This document shows, piece after piece, positions 1 through 7,758 of a DNA stretch of 64,000 nt. The translations under genes and the position numbers were made by a program. The DNA is from Arthrobacter sp. StoSoilB5 (lineage in GTDB: Bacteria; Actinomycetota; Actinomycetes; Actinomycetales; Micrococcaceae): positions 4,712,001-4,776,000 of the forward strand of contig NZ_AP024646.1 of NCBI RefSeq assembly GCF_019977235.1. Reading direction: 5' to 3'. The notes below the pieces were generated by a model, which made no database searches, was not told where the DNA came from, and saw only the letters and a list, made by a program, of their open reading frames with translations. Each line of letters begins with the position of its first letter. Within the stretch, counting starts at the first letter, position 1.

Positions 1-477
1 TGGTTTGCCAAAATCCGTCGCATTCTTTGCGCGGACCAAGGTGTCGCCAATGCCCACACTGCAGTGCAATCGGGTTCGTTCCAGGACCGCAGCCTGAACC
101 CGCCTCGCGTAGTCCTCCGGGTCATCGGTTTCTACGCCCACAAAAGCTTCGTCCCAGCCCAGCACTTGCACGGTGCCGCCGGGTTGCTCCCGCAGAGTGG
201 ACATCACCACGTGCGAGGCTGCCAGGTAAGCCTCTTGAGCCACGGGCAGGATGATGGCATCTGGCACTTTCCGCGCTGCGATGCGCAGGGGCATTCCAGA
301 ACCCACGCCGAACGCCCTGGCTTCATAGGATGCCGTGGAAACCACAGCCCGTTCCGTGGGATCTCCCCTGCCGCCCACGATGATCGGTTTGCCCGCGAGC
401 TCAGGCCGTCGGAGTACTTCGACAGCCGCAATGAACTGGTCGAGATCAACGTGCAGCACCCACGGGATTCCGCTCAC
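1..477 (-). CDS. dinB: DNA polymerase IV (DinB), 5' part only
   Basis: Reading the minus strand gives about 159 residues of a Y-family translesion polymerase beginning MSGIPWVLHVDLDQFIAAVE; the 3' end lies beyond the left edge of the window. The first catalytic aspartate is in HVDLDQF. The second acidic pair is in GWDEAF, matching the S/G-x-D-E-A motif of DinB. The palm-finger signature VVSTASYEARAFGVGSGMPL is also present. Product: error-prone polymerase that bypasses DNA lesions. The start is a GTG at 475-477; no strong ribosome binding site is visible, and the frame stays open upstream, so the start is tentative. The gene is divergent from the LysE gene, with a palindromic element between them. 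No disruption is seen in the visible part. Confidence 0.88.
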   Translation of the reverse strand, partial: MSGIPWVLHVDLDQFIAAVEVLRRPELAGKPIIVGGRGDPTERAVVSTASYEARAFGVGSGMPLRIAARKVPDAIILPVAQEAYLAASHVVMSTLREQPGGTVQVLGWDEAFVGVETDDPEDYARRVQAAVLERTRLHCSVGIGDTLVRAKNATDFGKP

Positions 478-502
478 GGGACCAGTTTGCCCTAAGCCGT
501 GG

Positions 503-592
503 CTTCCTGACTCTCTTTGGACGCCGACCCTGCGGAAATCAACCCATTCCGGGCTCATTCCGGGCCTCGAGCGGCCAAAGTGGGTCGGGAAG
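503..592. repeat. 90-bp palindromic intergenic element, copy A
   Basis: Two 18-bp arms, 503-520 (cttcctgactctctttgg) and 575-592 (ccaaagtgggtcgggaag), are inverted copies of each other with 15 of 18 positions matching, separated by 54 bp. The same arms, spacing and total length occur again at 14023-14112. It lies between the divergent dinB and LysE genes. This looks like a small dispersed palindromic (REP/MITE-like) element. The inner 54 bp is not the same as in copy B. Confidence 0.6.
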
Positions 593-654
593 GTACGTGG
601 GCCACATCTCCAGGGCCCGGGTCAGGACCACCCACCTCACCGGCATAAGCTGAG

Positions 655-1281
655 ATGGTGCAGTTTTCACTTTGGCTGGCCCTGGTTGGCGCCGGCACCC
701 TGATCAGTTTCACTCCCGGCGCCGGCGCTATCTTCACCATGAGCAACTCGCTCAATTCAGGCTTCCGCCGCTCCATCTGGGGCATCCTCGGCCAGCAGGT
801 GGCCTTGGTCATCCACATTGTGATCGTGGCCCTCGGCGTTGGCGTGCTGGTCTCCAACTCGCCTGTGATCTTCAACATCATCAGGTACGCGGGCGCGGCC
901 TACCTCGTGTACCTGGGCATCCGGCAGTTCCTGCACAAGCCCGATCTGGACAAAGAGGAAGTCGCCAGCAAGAAGAACGAGTCCGGCCTGTCCATGTTCC
1001 AGCGCGGCATCTGGGTGAACCTGCTGAACCCCAAGGCGATCGTGTTCTTCCTTGCCTTCATGCCGCAATTCATCAGGCCAGAGGAGCCGCTGCTCCAGCA
1101 ATATGCAGTGCTGACCGCCACGATTCTGTTCATCGACATCATGGTCATGTGGTTCTTCTTCGCTCTTGCAGCACGTTCATTCCAGCGCTTCACCCACGAT
1201 GAGCGTGGCCAGAAGGTCCTTAACCGTGTATTCGGCTGCTTGTTTGTCCTAGTGGGCATCCTGCTCGCAACCATCCACTAA
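655..1281 (+). CDS. LysE/RhtB-family amino-acid exporter
   Basis: A 208-residue membrane protein with about six hydrophobic segments and the family hallmarks: an N-terminal GAGTLISFTPGAGAIFTMSNSL segment (the conserved proline-glycine region of LysE/RhtB proteins; written here only as a location, residues 12-33), GILGQQVAL, AGAAYLVYLGI and WVNLLNPKAIVFFLAF. Length matches the family (~200-210). Members export amino acids such as lysine, threonine or homoserine across the cytoplasmic membrane; the substrate cannot be read from sequence. ATG at 655 is used; a GTG directly follows it. It is transcribed away from dinB and converges on the uridine regulator gene with a 23-bp gap. Confidence 0.82.
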   Translation: MVQFSLWLALVGAGTLISFTPGAGAIFTMSNSLNSGFRRSIWGILGQQVALVIHIVIVALGVGVLVSNSPVIFNIIRYAGAAYLVYLGIRQFLHKPDLDKEEVASKKNESGLSMFQRGIWVNLLNPKAIVFFLAFMPQFIRPEEPLLQQYAVLTATILFIDIMVMWFFFALAARSFQRFTHDERGQKVLNRVFGCLFVLVGILLATIH

Positions 1282-1304
1282 CCGAGCCAAAAAGCCCCGG
1301 GACA

Positions 1305-2339
1305 CTAACTCAGGGACGTAGATCCCCGAACCACCAGCGAGCTTTCCAGCGTCACATGGGGCTCCTCCAGCACCAGGCCTTCCATGAGCCTGCGAAGCTG
1401 CTCCCCCGCCTTAAGTCCCAGCGGGGTCGCCGGCAGGTGCACGCTCGTCAGGCTGGGATTGCTGGTGGCCGAATAGGGGAGATCGTCGAAGCCCGCCACA
1501 GCCAATTCGGCCGGGATCCGGACACCCGCCACGCGCGCTTCCTGGAGCACGCCGTAAGCGTGGGTGTCGGTACCGCATACGACGGCGGTCACCCCCTCGC
1601 GCTGCCACCGCGGCCATGCGTCGGCGAACGCGGCGGCGGCAGCACCGACGTCGATCGCGGTACTGATGACGTGCCCATCGGCCACCAAAAGCCCGCACGC
1701 GGCGGCTTCCTCGAGGAAAGCTTCCCTGCGGAGGTGGAAAGTGGTGGTGCCGGTAATGCCGTCCACGTAGGCGGCGCAGGTATGTCCGGACGCTGCGAGG
1801 TGCCGGGCCAACTCACGCGCGCCTTGGGCGACGTCGAGGTTTACAGACGGCGCGAAGGAATCCAGCCCCGGCGCGTCAAGGAGCACCAGCGGTCCGGCCG
1901 CGGACAGGTCCTCCAGGAACTCAGCGCTGGGGGCGCCTACCAGCAGGCCGGCAGGGCGGAGTGCCAACAACTTGCGGACGTCGTCGGCCTGCGGCGACTC
2001 GCCCGCGTCCGTCACCGAAAGCAACAACTGATACTCGGGCCCCAGGGATTCCCGAACGCCCGCGATCACATTGGCGAAGAAGGGGTTGGAGACATCGGGC
2101 GTCACCAGGATCACGATTGAGCTGACTCCGCGGGCCAGCGAACTCCCGATGCTGTCCACCACATAGCCAAGCTCGGCGATGGCGGACCGGACCCGCGAGA
2201 TGTTGTCCTCGGATACCCGCCCCTGCGTCTTACCGTTGGCCACCAAGGACACTGTGGCAGTAGAGACCCCCGCCCGGGCCGCCACCATCGCAGCGGTCAC
2301 ACGGGGCGCGCGGGGGTTCCGCCGATCCAAGGTATCCAT
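1305..2339 (-). CDS. uriR: LacI-family regulator of uridine/ribose locus (UriR-like)
   Basis: LacI-type repressor of 344 residues if started at ATG 2339. The HTH reads VTAAMVAARAGVSTATVSLV, followed by the hinge region and a periplasmic-binding-protein-like effector domain (SSIVILVTPDVSNPFFANVI, then VAGFDDLPYS and TSVHLP near the C-terminus). An upstream in-frame codon would add 14 residues but fits the family less well. It is divergent from nucleoside hydrolase, MFS transporter and ribokinase genes, the gene set of the Corynebacterium glutamicum uriR-rbsK1-uriT-uriH locus. By that analogy it should repress the locus until uridine or a ribose derivative binds. Paired operators lie in the shared promoter region (2386-2420). 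The gene symbol rests on context and is inferred. Confidence 0.75.
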   Translation of the reverse strand: MDTLDRRNPRAPRVTAAMVAARAGVSTATVSLVANGKTQGRVSEDNISRVRSAIAELGYVVDSIGSSLARGVSSIVILVTPDVSNPFFANVIAGVRESLGPEYQLLLSVTDAGESPQADDVRKLLALRPAGLLVGAPSAEFLEDLSAAGPLVLLDAPGLDSFAPSVNLDVAQGARELARHLAASGHTCAAYVDGITGTTTFHLRREAFLEEAAACGLLVADGHVISTAIDVGAAAAAFADAWPRWQREGVTAVVCGTDTHAYGVLQEARVAGVRIPAELAVAGFDDLPYSATSNPSLTSVHLPATPLGLKAGEQLRRLMEGLVLEEPHVTLESSLVVRGSTSLS

Positions 2340-2385
2340 GCATCGATCGTAGCGTCGTTGCAGCACGAACAACTGCCCCAAGGCA

Positions 2386-2420
2386 TCAAACGCTTAACGC
2401 TATTTACGTTAAGCGTTTGA
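2386..2420. promoter_or_regulatory. Tandem LacI-type operators between uriR and uriH
   Basis: A perfect 14-bp inverted repeat, 2386-2399 (tcaaacgcttaacg) and 2407-2420 (cgttaagcgtttga), has a 7-bp spacer. Each arm is itself a near-palindrome of the LacI form TYAARCGYTTRA, so the structure is two 12-bp operators in opposite orientation with centres about 23 bp (two helical turns) apart. That spacing suits cooperative binding of two repressor dimers controlling both divergent promoters. Confidence 0.75.
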
Positions 2421-2514
2421 CGTGACCCTTAAAGCAGTGCCAGAATTCCTCTGAATGCTTACCGCCCTGCTGCGGGCAAGAACCGGGCAGGCCCCAATGA
2501 CGTGGAGAGAAAAC

Positions 2515-3531
2515 GTGGACCCCAATCCCATGACAACACGCAAGAAGATCATTCTTGACTGCGACCCCGGCCATGACGACGCAGTGGCGTTGCTGCTGGC
2601 CCACGGCAACCCCGACATCGAGCTCCTCGCAGTGACAACCGTGGTGGGCAACCAGACCCTCGAAAAGGTCACGCGCAACGCCCTCTCGGTAGCCACGATC
2701 GCTGGCATCACCGGCGTTCCCTTCGCAGCGGGCTGTGACCGCCCCTTGGTCCGCACCATCGAGACTGCCCCGAGCATCCACGGCGATTCGGGCATGGACG
2801 GGCCCGAGCAGCCCGAGTCCGCCATCGAGCTGGACCCGCGTCACGCCGTCGATCTCATCATTGAAACTGTCATGGCGCATGAGCCGGGAACGGTCACCCT
2901 GGTCCCCACAGCGGGCCTCACCAACATCGCGATGGCCGCCCGCAAGGAGCCGCGGATCGTTGAGCGCGTCAAGGAAGTTGTCCTCATGGGCGGCGGCTAC
3001 CACGTGGGCAACTGGAGTGCCGTTGCCGAGTTCAACATCATCATCGACCCCGAGGCCGCCCACATCGTCTTCAACGAAAAGTGGCCTGTTGTGATGGTTG
3101 GCCTGGACCTCACGCACCAAGCATTGGCCACGGACGAGGTTGTGGACCGGATCGCAGCCATCGGCACCAAGCCGGCCAAGTTCGTCCTGGAACTGATGGA
3201 ATTCTTCAAGAAGACCTACAAGGACGCCCAGGGCTTCGACTACCCGCCTGTCCACGATCCGTGCGCGGTGGCCTACGTCATCGACCCCAGCGTAATGACC
3301 ACCCGCAAGGTCCCGGTCGACATCGAACTTCAAGGCAAGCTCACCCTCGGCATGACCGTGGCCGACTTCCGCGTGCCCGCCCCGGAGGACTGCCACACCT
3401 CGGTGGCCGTCGATCTTGACCACAAGAAGTTCTGGAATCTGGTCACCGATGCGATCCAACGGATCGGCGAACCAACGCACGACGCCGGCGCTAACGCCAC
3501 CGAGACCGTCGCTGCAGGAGAGGCCAAGTAA
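2515..3531 (+). CDS. uriH: Inosine/uridine-preferring nucleoside hydrolase (UriH-like)
   Basis: Nucleoside hydrolase of 338 residues, cleaving ribonucleosides (probably uridine) to ribose plus base. The Ca2+-binding signature IILDCDPGHDDAVALLLAHG is near the N-terminus, followed by VPTAGLTNIAMA, VVLMGGGYHVGNWSAVAEFN (active-site asparagine region) and YPPVHDPCAVAYVIDP with the catalytic-site histidine. The start is GTG 2515: GGAGAG lies at 2504-2509 with a five-base spacer, whereas an upstream ATG (2455) would place the operators' leader in the protein. First gene of the uri-like operon. Its stop overlaps the next ATG by one base (taatg), implying translational coupling to the transporter. 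Confidence 0.88.
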   Translation: MDPNPMTTRKKIILDCDPGHDDAVALLLAHGNPDIELLAVTTVVGNQTLEKVTRNALSVATIAGITGVPFAAGCDRPLVRTIETAPSIHGDSGMDGPEQPESAIELDPRHAVDLIIETVMAHEPGTVTLVPTAGLTNIAMAARKEPRIVERVKEVVLMGGGYHVGNWSAVAEFNIIIDPEAAHIVFNEKWPVVMVGLDLTHQALATDEVVDRIAAIGTKPAKFVLELMEFFKKTYKDAQGFDYPPVHDPCAVAYVIDPSVMTTRKVPVDIELQGKLTLGMTVADFRVPAPEDCHTSVAVDLDHKKFWNLVTDAIQRIGEPTHDAGANATETVAAGEAK

Positions 3532-4979
3532 TGTCCATCCCCGCAGAAACCAAAGCCACGCGCGGCAACGTCACGGCCCTCATGGTCGCCCTGCTGGCAG
3601 CCTGCGTTGCCTTCCAGCTCAACGCTTCCATGCTCAGCCCCGCCTTGGTCACCATGGGCAATGAGCTCCAGACGGACCAAGCCACCATCGGCCTCTCACA
3701 GACCTGGTTCTTCACGGCCGCAGCCCTGTTCTCCCTCTTCCTCCCCCGCCTCAGCGACATCGTGGGCCGCAAGAAGATCCTCGTAGGCATGATGCTCCTG
3801 ATGGCTATTGGGTCAGTCATCGCCGCCCTCGCACCGGATGTCACCTGGCTCTTCGTGGGCCGGATCATCCAAGGCGTCAGCGGACCCACCGTCCCTCTCT
3901 GCCTCATCATGCTCCGCTCAGCAGTGAGCAATCCCCGCAAGTACGGCACCCTGATGGGCCTCATCACGGCGGTCAATGGTGGCGTGGCTGGAGTCGACTC
4001 GTTCGTGGGTGGCTATTTTGCCGAGAACTTCGGCTTCCGCAGCATCTTCTGGCTTATGGTTGCCTTGGCGCTCGTGGCTACGGTTCTGATCGCCGTCCTG
4101 GCCGGCGAAAGCAAGCCCGCCGCCGGAACCACCATGGACTGGCTGGGCGTCTTCTTCATCGTTATCGCCGTGGGCGCACTGCTGACAGCACTGAACGAAG
4201 GCTCCAAGCTGGCCACGGCCTTCGACGCCGCCACCTTGACCCTCGCAGTCGCCCTCATCCTGGTTGCCGCCGTCGCATTCTTTTCGTTCTGGACCGTGGA
4301 GAAGCGCGCCAAGCAGCCCATGGTGGAAACGGTGCACCTGCGCCAGCGCTCCACCTGGGCCCCGCTGCTGACCACTACCCTCACCATGACCGGCATCTTC
4401 GCGGTGATCAATGGGATCGTCCCGGCTTACGTCCAGGCGGCTGATCCGGGCTTCGGCGTGGGCCCCACCGAGATGTCGCTCATTATCTTGACACCGTACG
4501 CACTGCTGGGCTGGGTCTTCGGGCCCATCAGCGGCCGGCTCGCCCCTGTCCTCGGCTACACGAAGGTCCTTCGCATCGGCCTGGTGGGCAGCCTCGTGGC
4601 ACTGGCCCTCATCGCGTTCTTCGGCCTCAACAGCCTGCCCATGATGATCGTGGGCACGGCCTTGCTGGGCATCATGTACGCCGGTACCGTCAACATCATG
4701 CTGAACGGACTGGGCGTGGTCCTCTCGCCGCAGGGAAACCCCGGCTTCCTCCCCGGAATGAACGCGGGCGCTTTCAACCTCGGCGCCGGCCTGAGCTTCC
4801 TGGTCCTGCCTGCCGTCCTCGTTGCGACCTCCACACTGGGTGACGCGAAGGGGTCCTACCTCACCGTTGTCGCGGTGGGCCTCGCTATCACCCTGGCCGC
4901 CTTCGCAGCCTCGCTGCTGATTCCCAAGCCCGTGGATGCCGAAGTCACCGACGCCTCAGAAATGAAGGTTCCCGCATGA
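3531..4979 (+). CDS. uriT: MFS transporter, probable uridine/ribonucleoside importer (UriT-like)
   Basis: A 482-residue major facilitator with at least twelve, probably fourteen, hydrophobic segments. MFS signatures are visible in LFLPRLSDIVGRKKILVGMM (loop 2-3 motif) and WLFVGRIIQGVSGPTVPL. It sits between nucleoside hydrolase and ribokinase, overlapping the first by 1 bp and the second by 4 bp, so it should supply nucleoside to the hydrolase. The same arrangement defines UriT of C. glutamicum; the substrate here is inferred only from context. Located in the cytoplasmic membrane. Confidence 0.8.
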   Translation: MSIPAETKATRGNVTALMVALLAACVAFQLNASMLSPALVTMGNELQTDQATIGLSQTWFFTAAALFSLFLPRLSDIVGRKKILVGMMLLMAIGSVIAALAPDVTWLFVGRIIQGVSGPTVPLCLIMLRSAVSNPRKYGTLMGLITAVNGGVAGVDSFVGGYFAENFGFRSIFWLMVALALVATVLIAVLAGESKPAAGTTMDWLGVFFIVIAVGALLTALNEGSKLATAFDAATLTLAVALILVAAVAFFSFWTVEKRAKQPMVETVHLRQRSTWAPLLTTTLTMTGIFAVINGIVPAYVQAADPGFGVGPTEMSLIILTPYALLGWVFGPISGRLAPVLGYTKVLRIGLVGSLVALALIAFFGLNSLPMMIVGTALLGIMYAGTVNIMLNGLGVVLSPQGNPGFLPGMNAGAFNLGAGLSFLVLPAVLVATSTLGDAKGSYLTVVAVGLAITLAAFAASLLIPKPVDAEVTDASEMKVPA

Positions 4980-5947
4980 GCAGGGAAACCAGCGCGCCCA
5001 GGGCCGGGATCGTCGTCGTCGGCTCCCTCAACGCCGACCTGACCATCTACTGCGACCGCCTCCCCCAACCCGGCGAGACGGTCCACGGCAACGGTTTCGC
5101 CGTGAACCCGGGCGGGAAGAGCGCCAACCAGGCGGTGGCTGCCAGTAAGCTCGGCGGTCAGGTCAGCCTGATCGGTGCCGTTGGTGACGACCCCAACGGC
5201 AGCATGCTCCTGGATTCGACAGCCAGCGCAGGCGTGGACGTCACCCGGGTCCGCCGCTCGGACTCTGCCACCGGCGTAGCGGTCATCTCGGTGGATGCCA
5301 GCGGTGAGAACAGCATCATCATTTCGGCCGGGGCTAATGGCACACTGACTCCGGCGGACGTGCGTGCGGCGGCGGACGTCTTCGAAGAAGCTGCGGTGGT
5401 CTGCCTCTGCCTTGAGGTGGGGATCGACACCGTGATTGCCGCTGCGCAAGCGGGGCACGACGCCGGCGCTACCGTCGTGTTGAACCTCTCGCCTTACGCA
5501 GAGGTGCCGGAGGTTCTGGCGGAGTTGAGCGATGTGCTGCTGGTCAATGCGCATGAGGCCTCACTGTTCCTGGGAAGTGAAGCCGACGTTCCCGACGCCG
5601 ACGCAGAGGCCGAAGCATGGGAGCCTGTCCGGAGCCAGTTTGCCGACCGGGGTTTGCAGCGCGTACTCGTAACCCTGGGCGCCCACGGCTCTGTCGTGTT
5701 GGATTCGCTGGCCCAGGGTGCCCAGGACCAGATCACGCGCATCGCCCCTACCCGCGTCTCGGCCGTGGACACCACGGGTGCCGGTGACGCTTTCACGGGA
5801 GCCGTGGCTGCCCGCCTGGCCGCGGGCGAATCCCTCGCCGACGCCGCCGGGTTTGCTTCAGTGGCTGCCGCGCTGGCCGCCACGAAGAAGGGTACCCAGG
5901 CCGCCTACGCGAGCCGTGAAGAAGTCGAGGCTGCGCGCACGTCCTAA
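4976..5947 (+). CDS. rbsK: Ribokinase (PfkB family)
   Basis: PfkB-family sugar kinase of 323 residues that phosphorylates the ribose released by nucleoside hydrolysis to ribose 5-phosphate. Signature 1 is NPGGKSANQAVAASKLGG with the preceding VVVGSLNADL. Signature 2 is DTTGAGDAFTGAVAARLA, which holds the catalytic aspartate and the anion hole. The N-terminal DLTIYCDRLPQPGETVHGNG matches ribokinases in the substrate lid. The start ATG at 4976 overlaps the transporter stop (atga). Last gene of the operon; a large palindrome follows 11 bp after its stop. Confidence 0.88.
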   Translation: MSRETSAPRAGIVVVGSLNADLTIYCDRLPQPGETVHGNGFAVNPGGKSANQAVAASKLGGQVSLIGAVGDDPNGSMLLDSTASAGVDVTRVRRSDSATGVAVISVDASGENSIIISAGANGTLTPADVRAAADVFEEAAVVCLCLEVGIDTVIAAAQAGHDAGATVVLNLSPYAEVPEVLAELSDVLLVNAHEASLFLGSEADVPDADAEAEAWEPVRSQFADRGLQRVLVTLGAHGSVVLDSLAQGAQDQITRIAPTRVSAVDTTGAGDAFTGAVAARLAAGESLADAAGFASVAAALAATKKGTQAAYASREEVEAARTS

Positions 5948-5958
5948 CCCGGCGCGGC

Positions 5959-6026
5959 ACCCAACTAGGTCGCAGTTAAGCGCGTTTTGCGGGCTCAAAA
6001 CGCGCTTAACTGCGACCTAGTTGGGT
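5959..6026. repeat. Perfect palindrome with 30-bp arms after rbsK
   Basis: Positions 5959-5988 and 5997-6026 are perfect inverted copies (acccaactaggtcgcagtta... and its complement) around an 8-base loop, gcgggctc. It lies between two convergent genes and touches the stop codon of the minus-strand gene. It can act as a bidirectional terminator, though there is no clear T-tract. The length and perfection of the arms exceed a normal terminator and suggest a dispersed repeat. Confidence 0.85.
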
Positions 6027-6343
6027 TAACGGGACTTACGGGATGCGCGTTGGGCCGAGCGCTCCACCGCCTTGCGGCTGAGGGCGCCGTGGCCGGCCAT
6101 GAGCTTTGGGACCACAACGTAGACCGCCGCCGGGACCACAAGCGCCGTCAGCAGGAGTGCCCGCAGGACAGGATGCCAAGGCTCCATGAGGGGACCGAGC
6201 AGCAACATCCCGAGGGAGACCAGCGGGAAGATCGCGAGCCAGGTGATCAGTGCCCTCGTGTGAACGGACGGCACTTTCGGGCGGGCCGGGACTGCGGGTG
6301 ATGTGGACTGGGCGGCGATTTCAGACGTTGTTTGGGCTGCCAT
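6026..6343 (-). CDS. Small two-helix membrane protein
   Basis: A 105-residue protein, MAAQTTSEIAAQSTSPAVPA..., with a soluble Ala/Ser/Pro-rich N-terminus, then two hydrophobic segments (ALITWLAIFPLVSLGMLLLG and LRALLLTALVVPAAVYVVVP) and a basic tail ending SAQRASRKSR. ATG 6343 is chosen because GGAG precedes it by six bases; the upstream TTG at 6355 lacks a binding site. The helical hairpin resembles the membrane tail found on some antibiotic-biosynthesis-monooxygenase-domain proteins, but no such domain is present. Divergent from a TetR gene with shared promoters, so it is probably that regulator's target. Function unknown. Confidence 0.7.
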   Translation of the reverse strand: MAAQTTSEIAAQSTSPAVPARPKVPSVHTRALITWLAIFPLVSLGMLLLGPLMEPWHPVLRALLLTALVVPAAVYVVVPKLMAGHGALSRKAVERSAQRASRKSR

Positions 6344-6360
6344 GGCATTCTCCAACCAGA

Positions 6361-6414
6361 TAGTTGCAATTAGCTTTGTCTCACAATAACCACACTCGCC
6401 AGCAATTACAACTA
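6361..6414. promoter_or_regulatory. Divergent promoters with inverted repeat, probable TetR operator
   Basis: Inverted repeat of tagttgcaatt (6361-6371) and aattacaacta (6404-6414), 10 of 11 positions matching. Each arm holds a candidate -35 box: TTGCAA on the plus strand with TAACCA 17 bp downstream, and TTGTAA on the minus strand with TATTGT 17 bp downstream. A repressor bound to the repeat would silence both the TetR gene and the small membrane protein gene. Confidence 0.45.
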
Positions 6415-6443
6415 CCTAGTTGGGAAATGGTAATCTGGTACTT

Positions 6444-7067
6444 ATGGCATGGGACACAGAGCGCACCAAGTCGCTGCTGCTTGAGGCTGCGACGTCCGAG
6501 TTTTGCACGCGCGGACTTGCTGGGGCCCGCATTGATCGCATCGCCGCAGAGGCGGGGGTCAACAAAGAACGCATCTACCAGTACTTCGGCAACAAGAACG
6601 GCCTTTTTGACGCGGTTATCGTGACCGCTCTCAGCTCCCTCATGGACCAAGTTCCCATCCAGGGAAAGGGTCCAGAGGCCATGGCTGACTACGCAGGCCG
6701 TCTCTTTGACCACCACCAAAAAGATGCGACGGCGCCGCGCCTCCTCTTCTGGGAAGGCCTGGAACGCGGCACGGAAGTTGTGGGCCTGCCCAAACGGATG
6801 GCCAACTGCGCGTCCAAGGTCAACAGCACCATTGCAGCCCTGCCCGGAATATCCAAGGAAGACGCCGGCGATCTCCTCATCACCATCGTGAGTCTTTGCG
6901 ATGCCGCCCCCGTGCTGCCCGCACTCGATGGACTCATGGCAGGGAACAACCCCGGCCGCCTCGAAAGGCGACGCGCCGCCGTCGTACGCACCGTCTACCT
7001 GGCTGCCTCCGCGCTGGCCGCCGAAGCCGCGAGCGCAGACACGGCGCCCACTCCAGCGCTCCAGTAG
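6444..7067 (+). CDS. TetR/AcrR-family transcriptional regulator
   Basis: A 207-residue regulator starting MAWDTERTKSLLLEAATSEF. The N-terminal TetR HTH is clear: GLAGARIDRIAAEAGVNKER followed by IYQYFGNKNGLFDAVIVTAL. The C-terminal effector region is hydrophobic and diverged, as usual in the family. ATG 6444 is preferred over an upstream in-frame TTG at 6420 because the HTH then begins at the usual distance from the N-terminus. Its likely target is the divergent membrane protein gene through the inverted repeat at 6361-6414. The ligand is unknown. Confidence 0.82.
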   Translation: MAWDTERTKSLLLEAATSEFCTRGLAGARIDRIAAEAGVNKERIYQYFGNKNGLFDAVIVTALSSLMDQVPIQGKGPEAMADYAGRLFDHHQKDATAPRLLFWEGLERGTEVVGLPKRMANCASKVNSTIAALPGISKEDAGDLLITIVSLCDAAPVLPALDGLMAGNNPGRLERRRAAVVRTVYLAASALAAEAASADTAPTPALQ

Positions 7068-7176
7068 CCCTTTCGCAGCCCGCCCAATACACCCTGTGAC
7101 AGCCTTGACAGGAAAAGTGACTTTGTTGTGAAGTCGCCCCTAGCCAAGAGGGGGTGCCATCAACCATGCTTGCTGC

Positions 7177-7758
7177 ATGTACTCAACGACGAGCCCATAC
7201 CGCATCATCACGGTCTGCACTGGAAACATCTGCCGCTCGCCTATGGCAGCGCTCATGCTTACCGAAGCCTTCGAAGCGGAAGGGCTCGGCAAGCTGGTGG
7301 TGGTCGACTCAGCGGGCACCACCGGGTACGAGGTTGGGCACCCCATCGACCCCCGCGCGGCCCGCAAACTGACGGCCCACCACATCGCTTCCGAGGACCA
7401 CGTCGCCCGCCAGTGGAGGCGCGAGTGGTTCGCTGAGCGGGATCTCATCCTGGCATTGGACGTCGATCATTTCGGCTGGCTCCAGGAGGGTGCCCCGGAT
7501 CGTGAATCGTTGGCCAAGGTCCGGATGCTGCGCAGCTTCGATCCAATGATGGCCGGGCGCAGCTCCCTGGATTTGGGCATCGAGGATCCCTGGTACGGCG
7601 GCCACACAGACTTCGACAACACCTGGACCCTCATCAAAGCCGCTGTTCCCGGCATCGTGCGGCACGTGGGAGCCGCGATTGCGGAAGACTCCGGGCGTAG
7701 CGCCAACGACGCCCGAAACGAAGCCACCGAGCACCAGCAGGTAACCTCTATGTCATGA
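7177..7758 (+). CDS. Low-molecular-weight protein-tyrosine phosphatase
   Basis: A 193-residue LMW-PTP-type phosphatase. The P-loop is VCTGNICRSPMAALM (C-x5-R-S with the nucleophilic cysteine), and the general-acid region is IEDPWYGGHTDFDNTW, containing the DPWYGG loop typical of the family. It would dephosphorylate tyrosine-phosphorylated proteins in the cytoplasm. Somewhat longer than the usual ~160 residues because of a C-terminal tail (SGRSANDARNEATEHQQVTS). Its stop overlaps the start of the kinase-PabB gene (atga), so the two are translationally coupled, an unexpected pairing. Confidence 0.85.
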   Translation: MYSTTSPYRIITVCTGNICRSPMAALMLTEAFEAEGLGKLVVVDSAGTTGYEVGHPIDPRAARKLTAHHIASEDHVARQWRREWFAERDLILALDVDHFGWLQEGAPDRESLAKVRMLRSFDPMMAGRSSLDLGIEDPWYGGHTDFDNTWTLIKAAVPGIVRHVGAAIAEDSGRSANDARNEATEHQQVTSMS

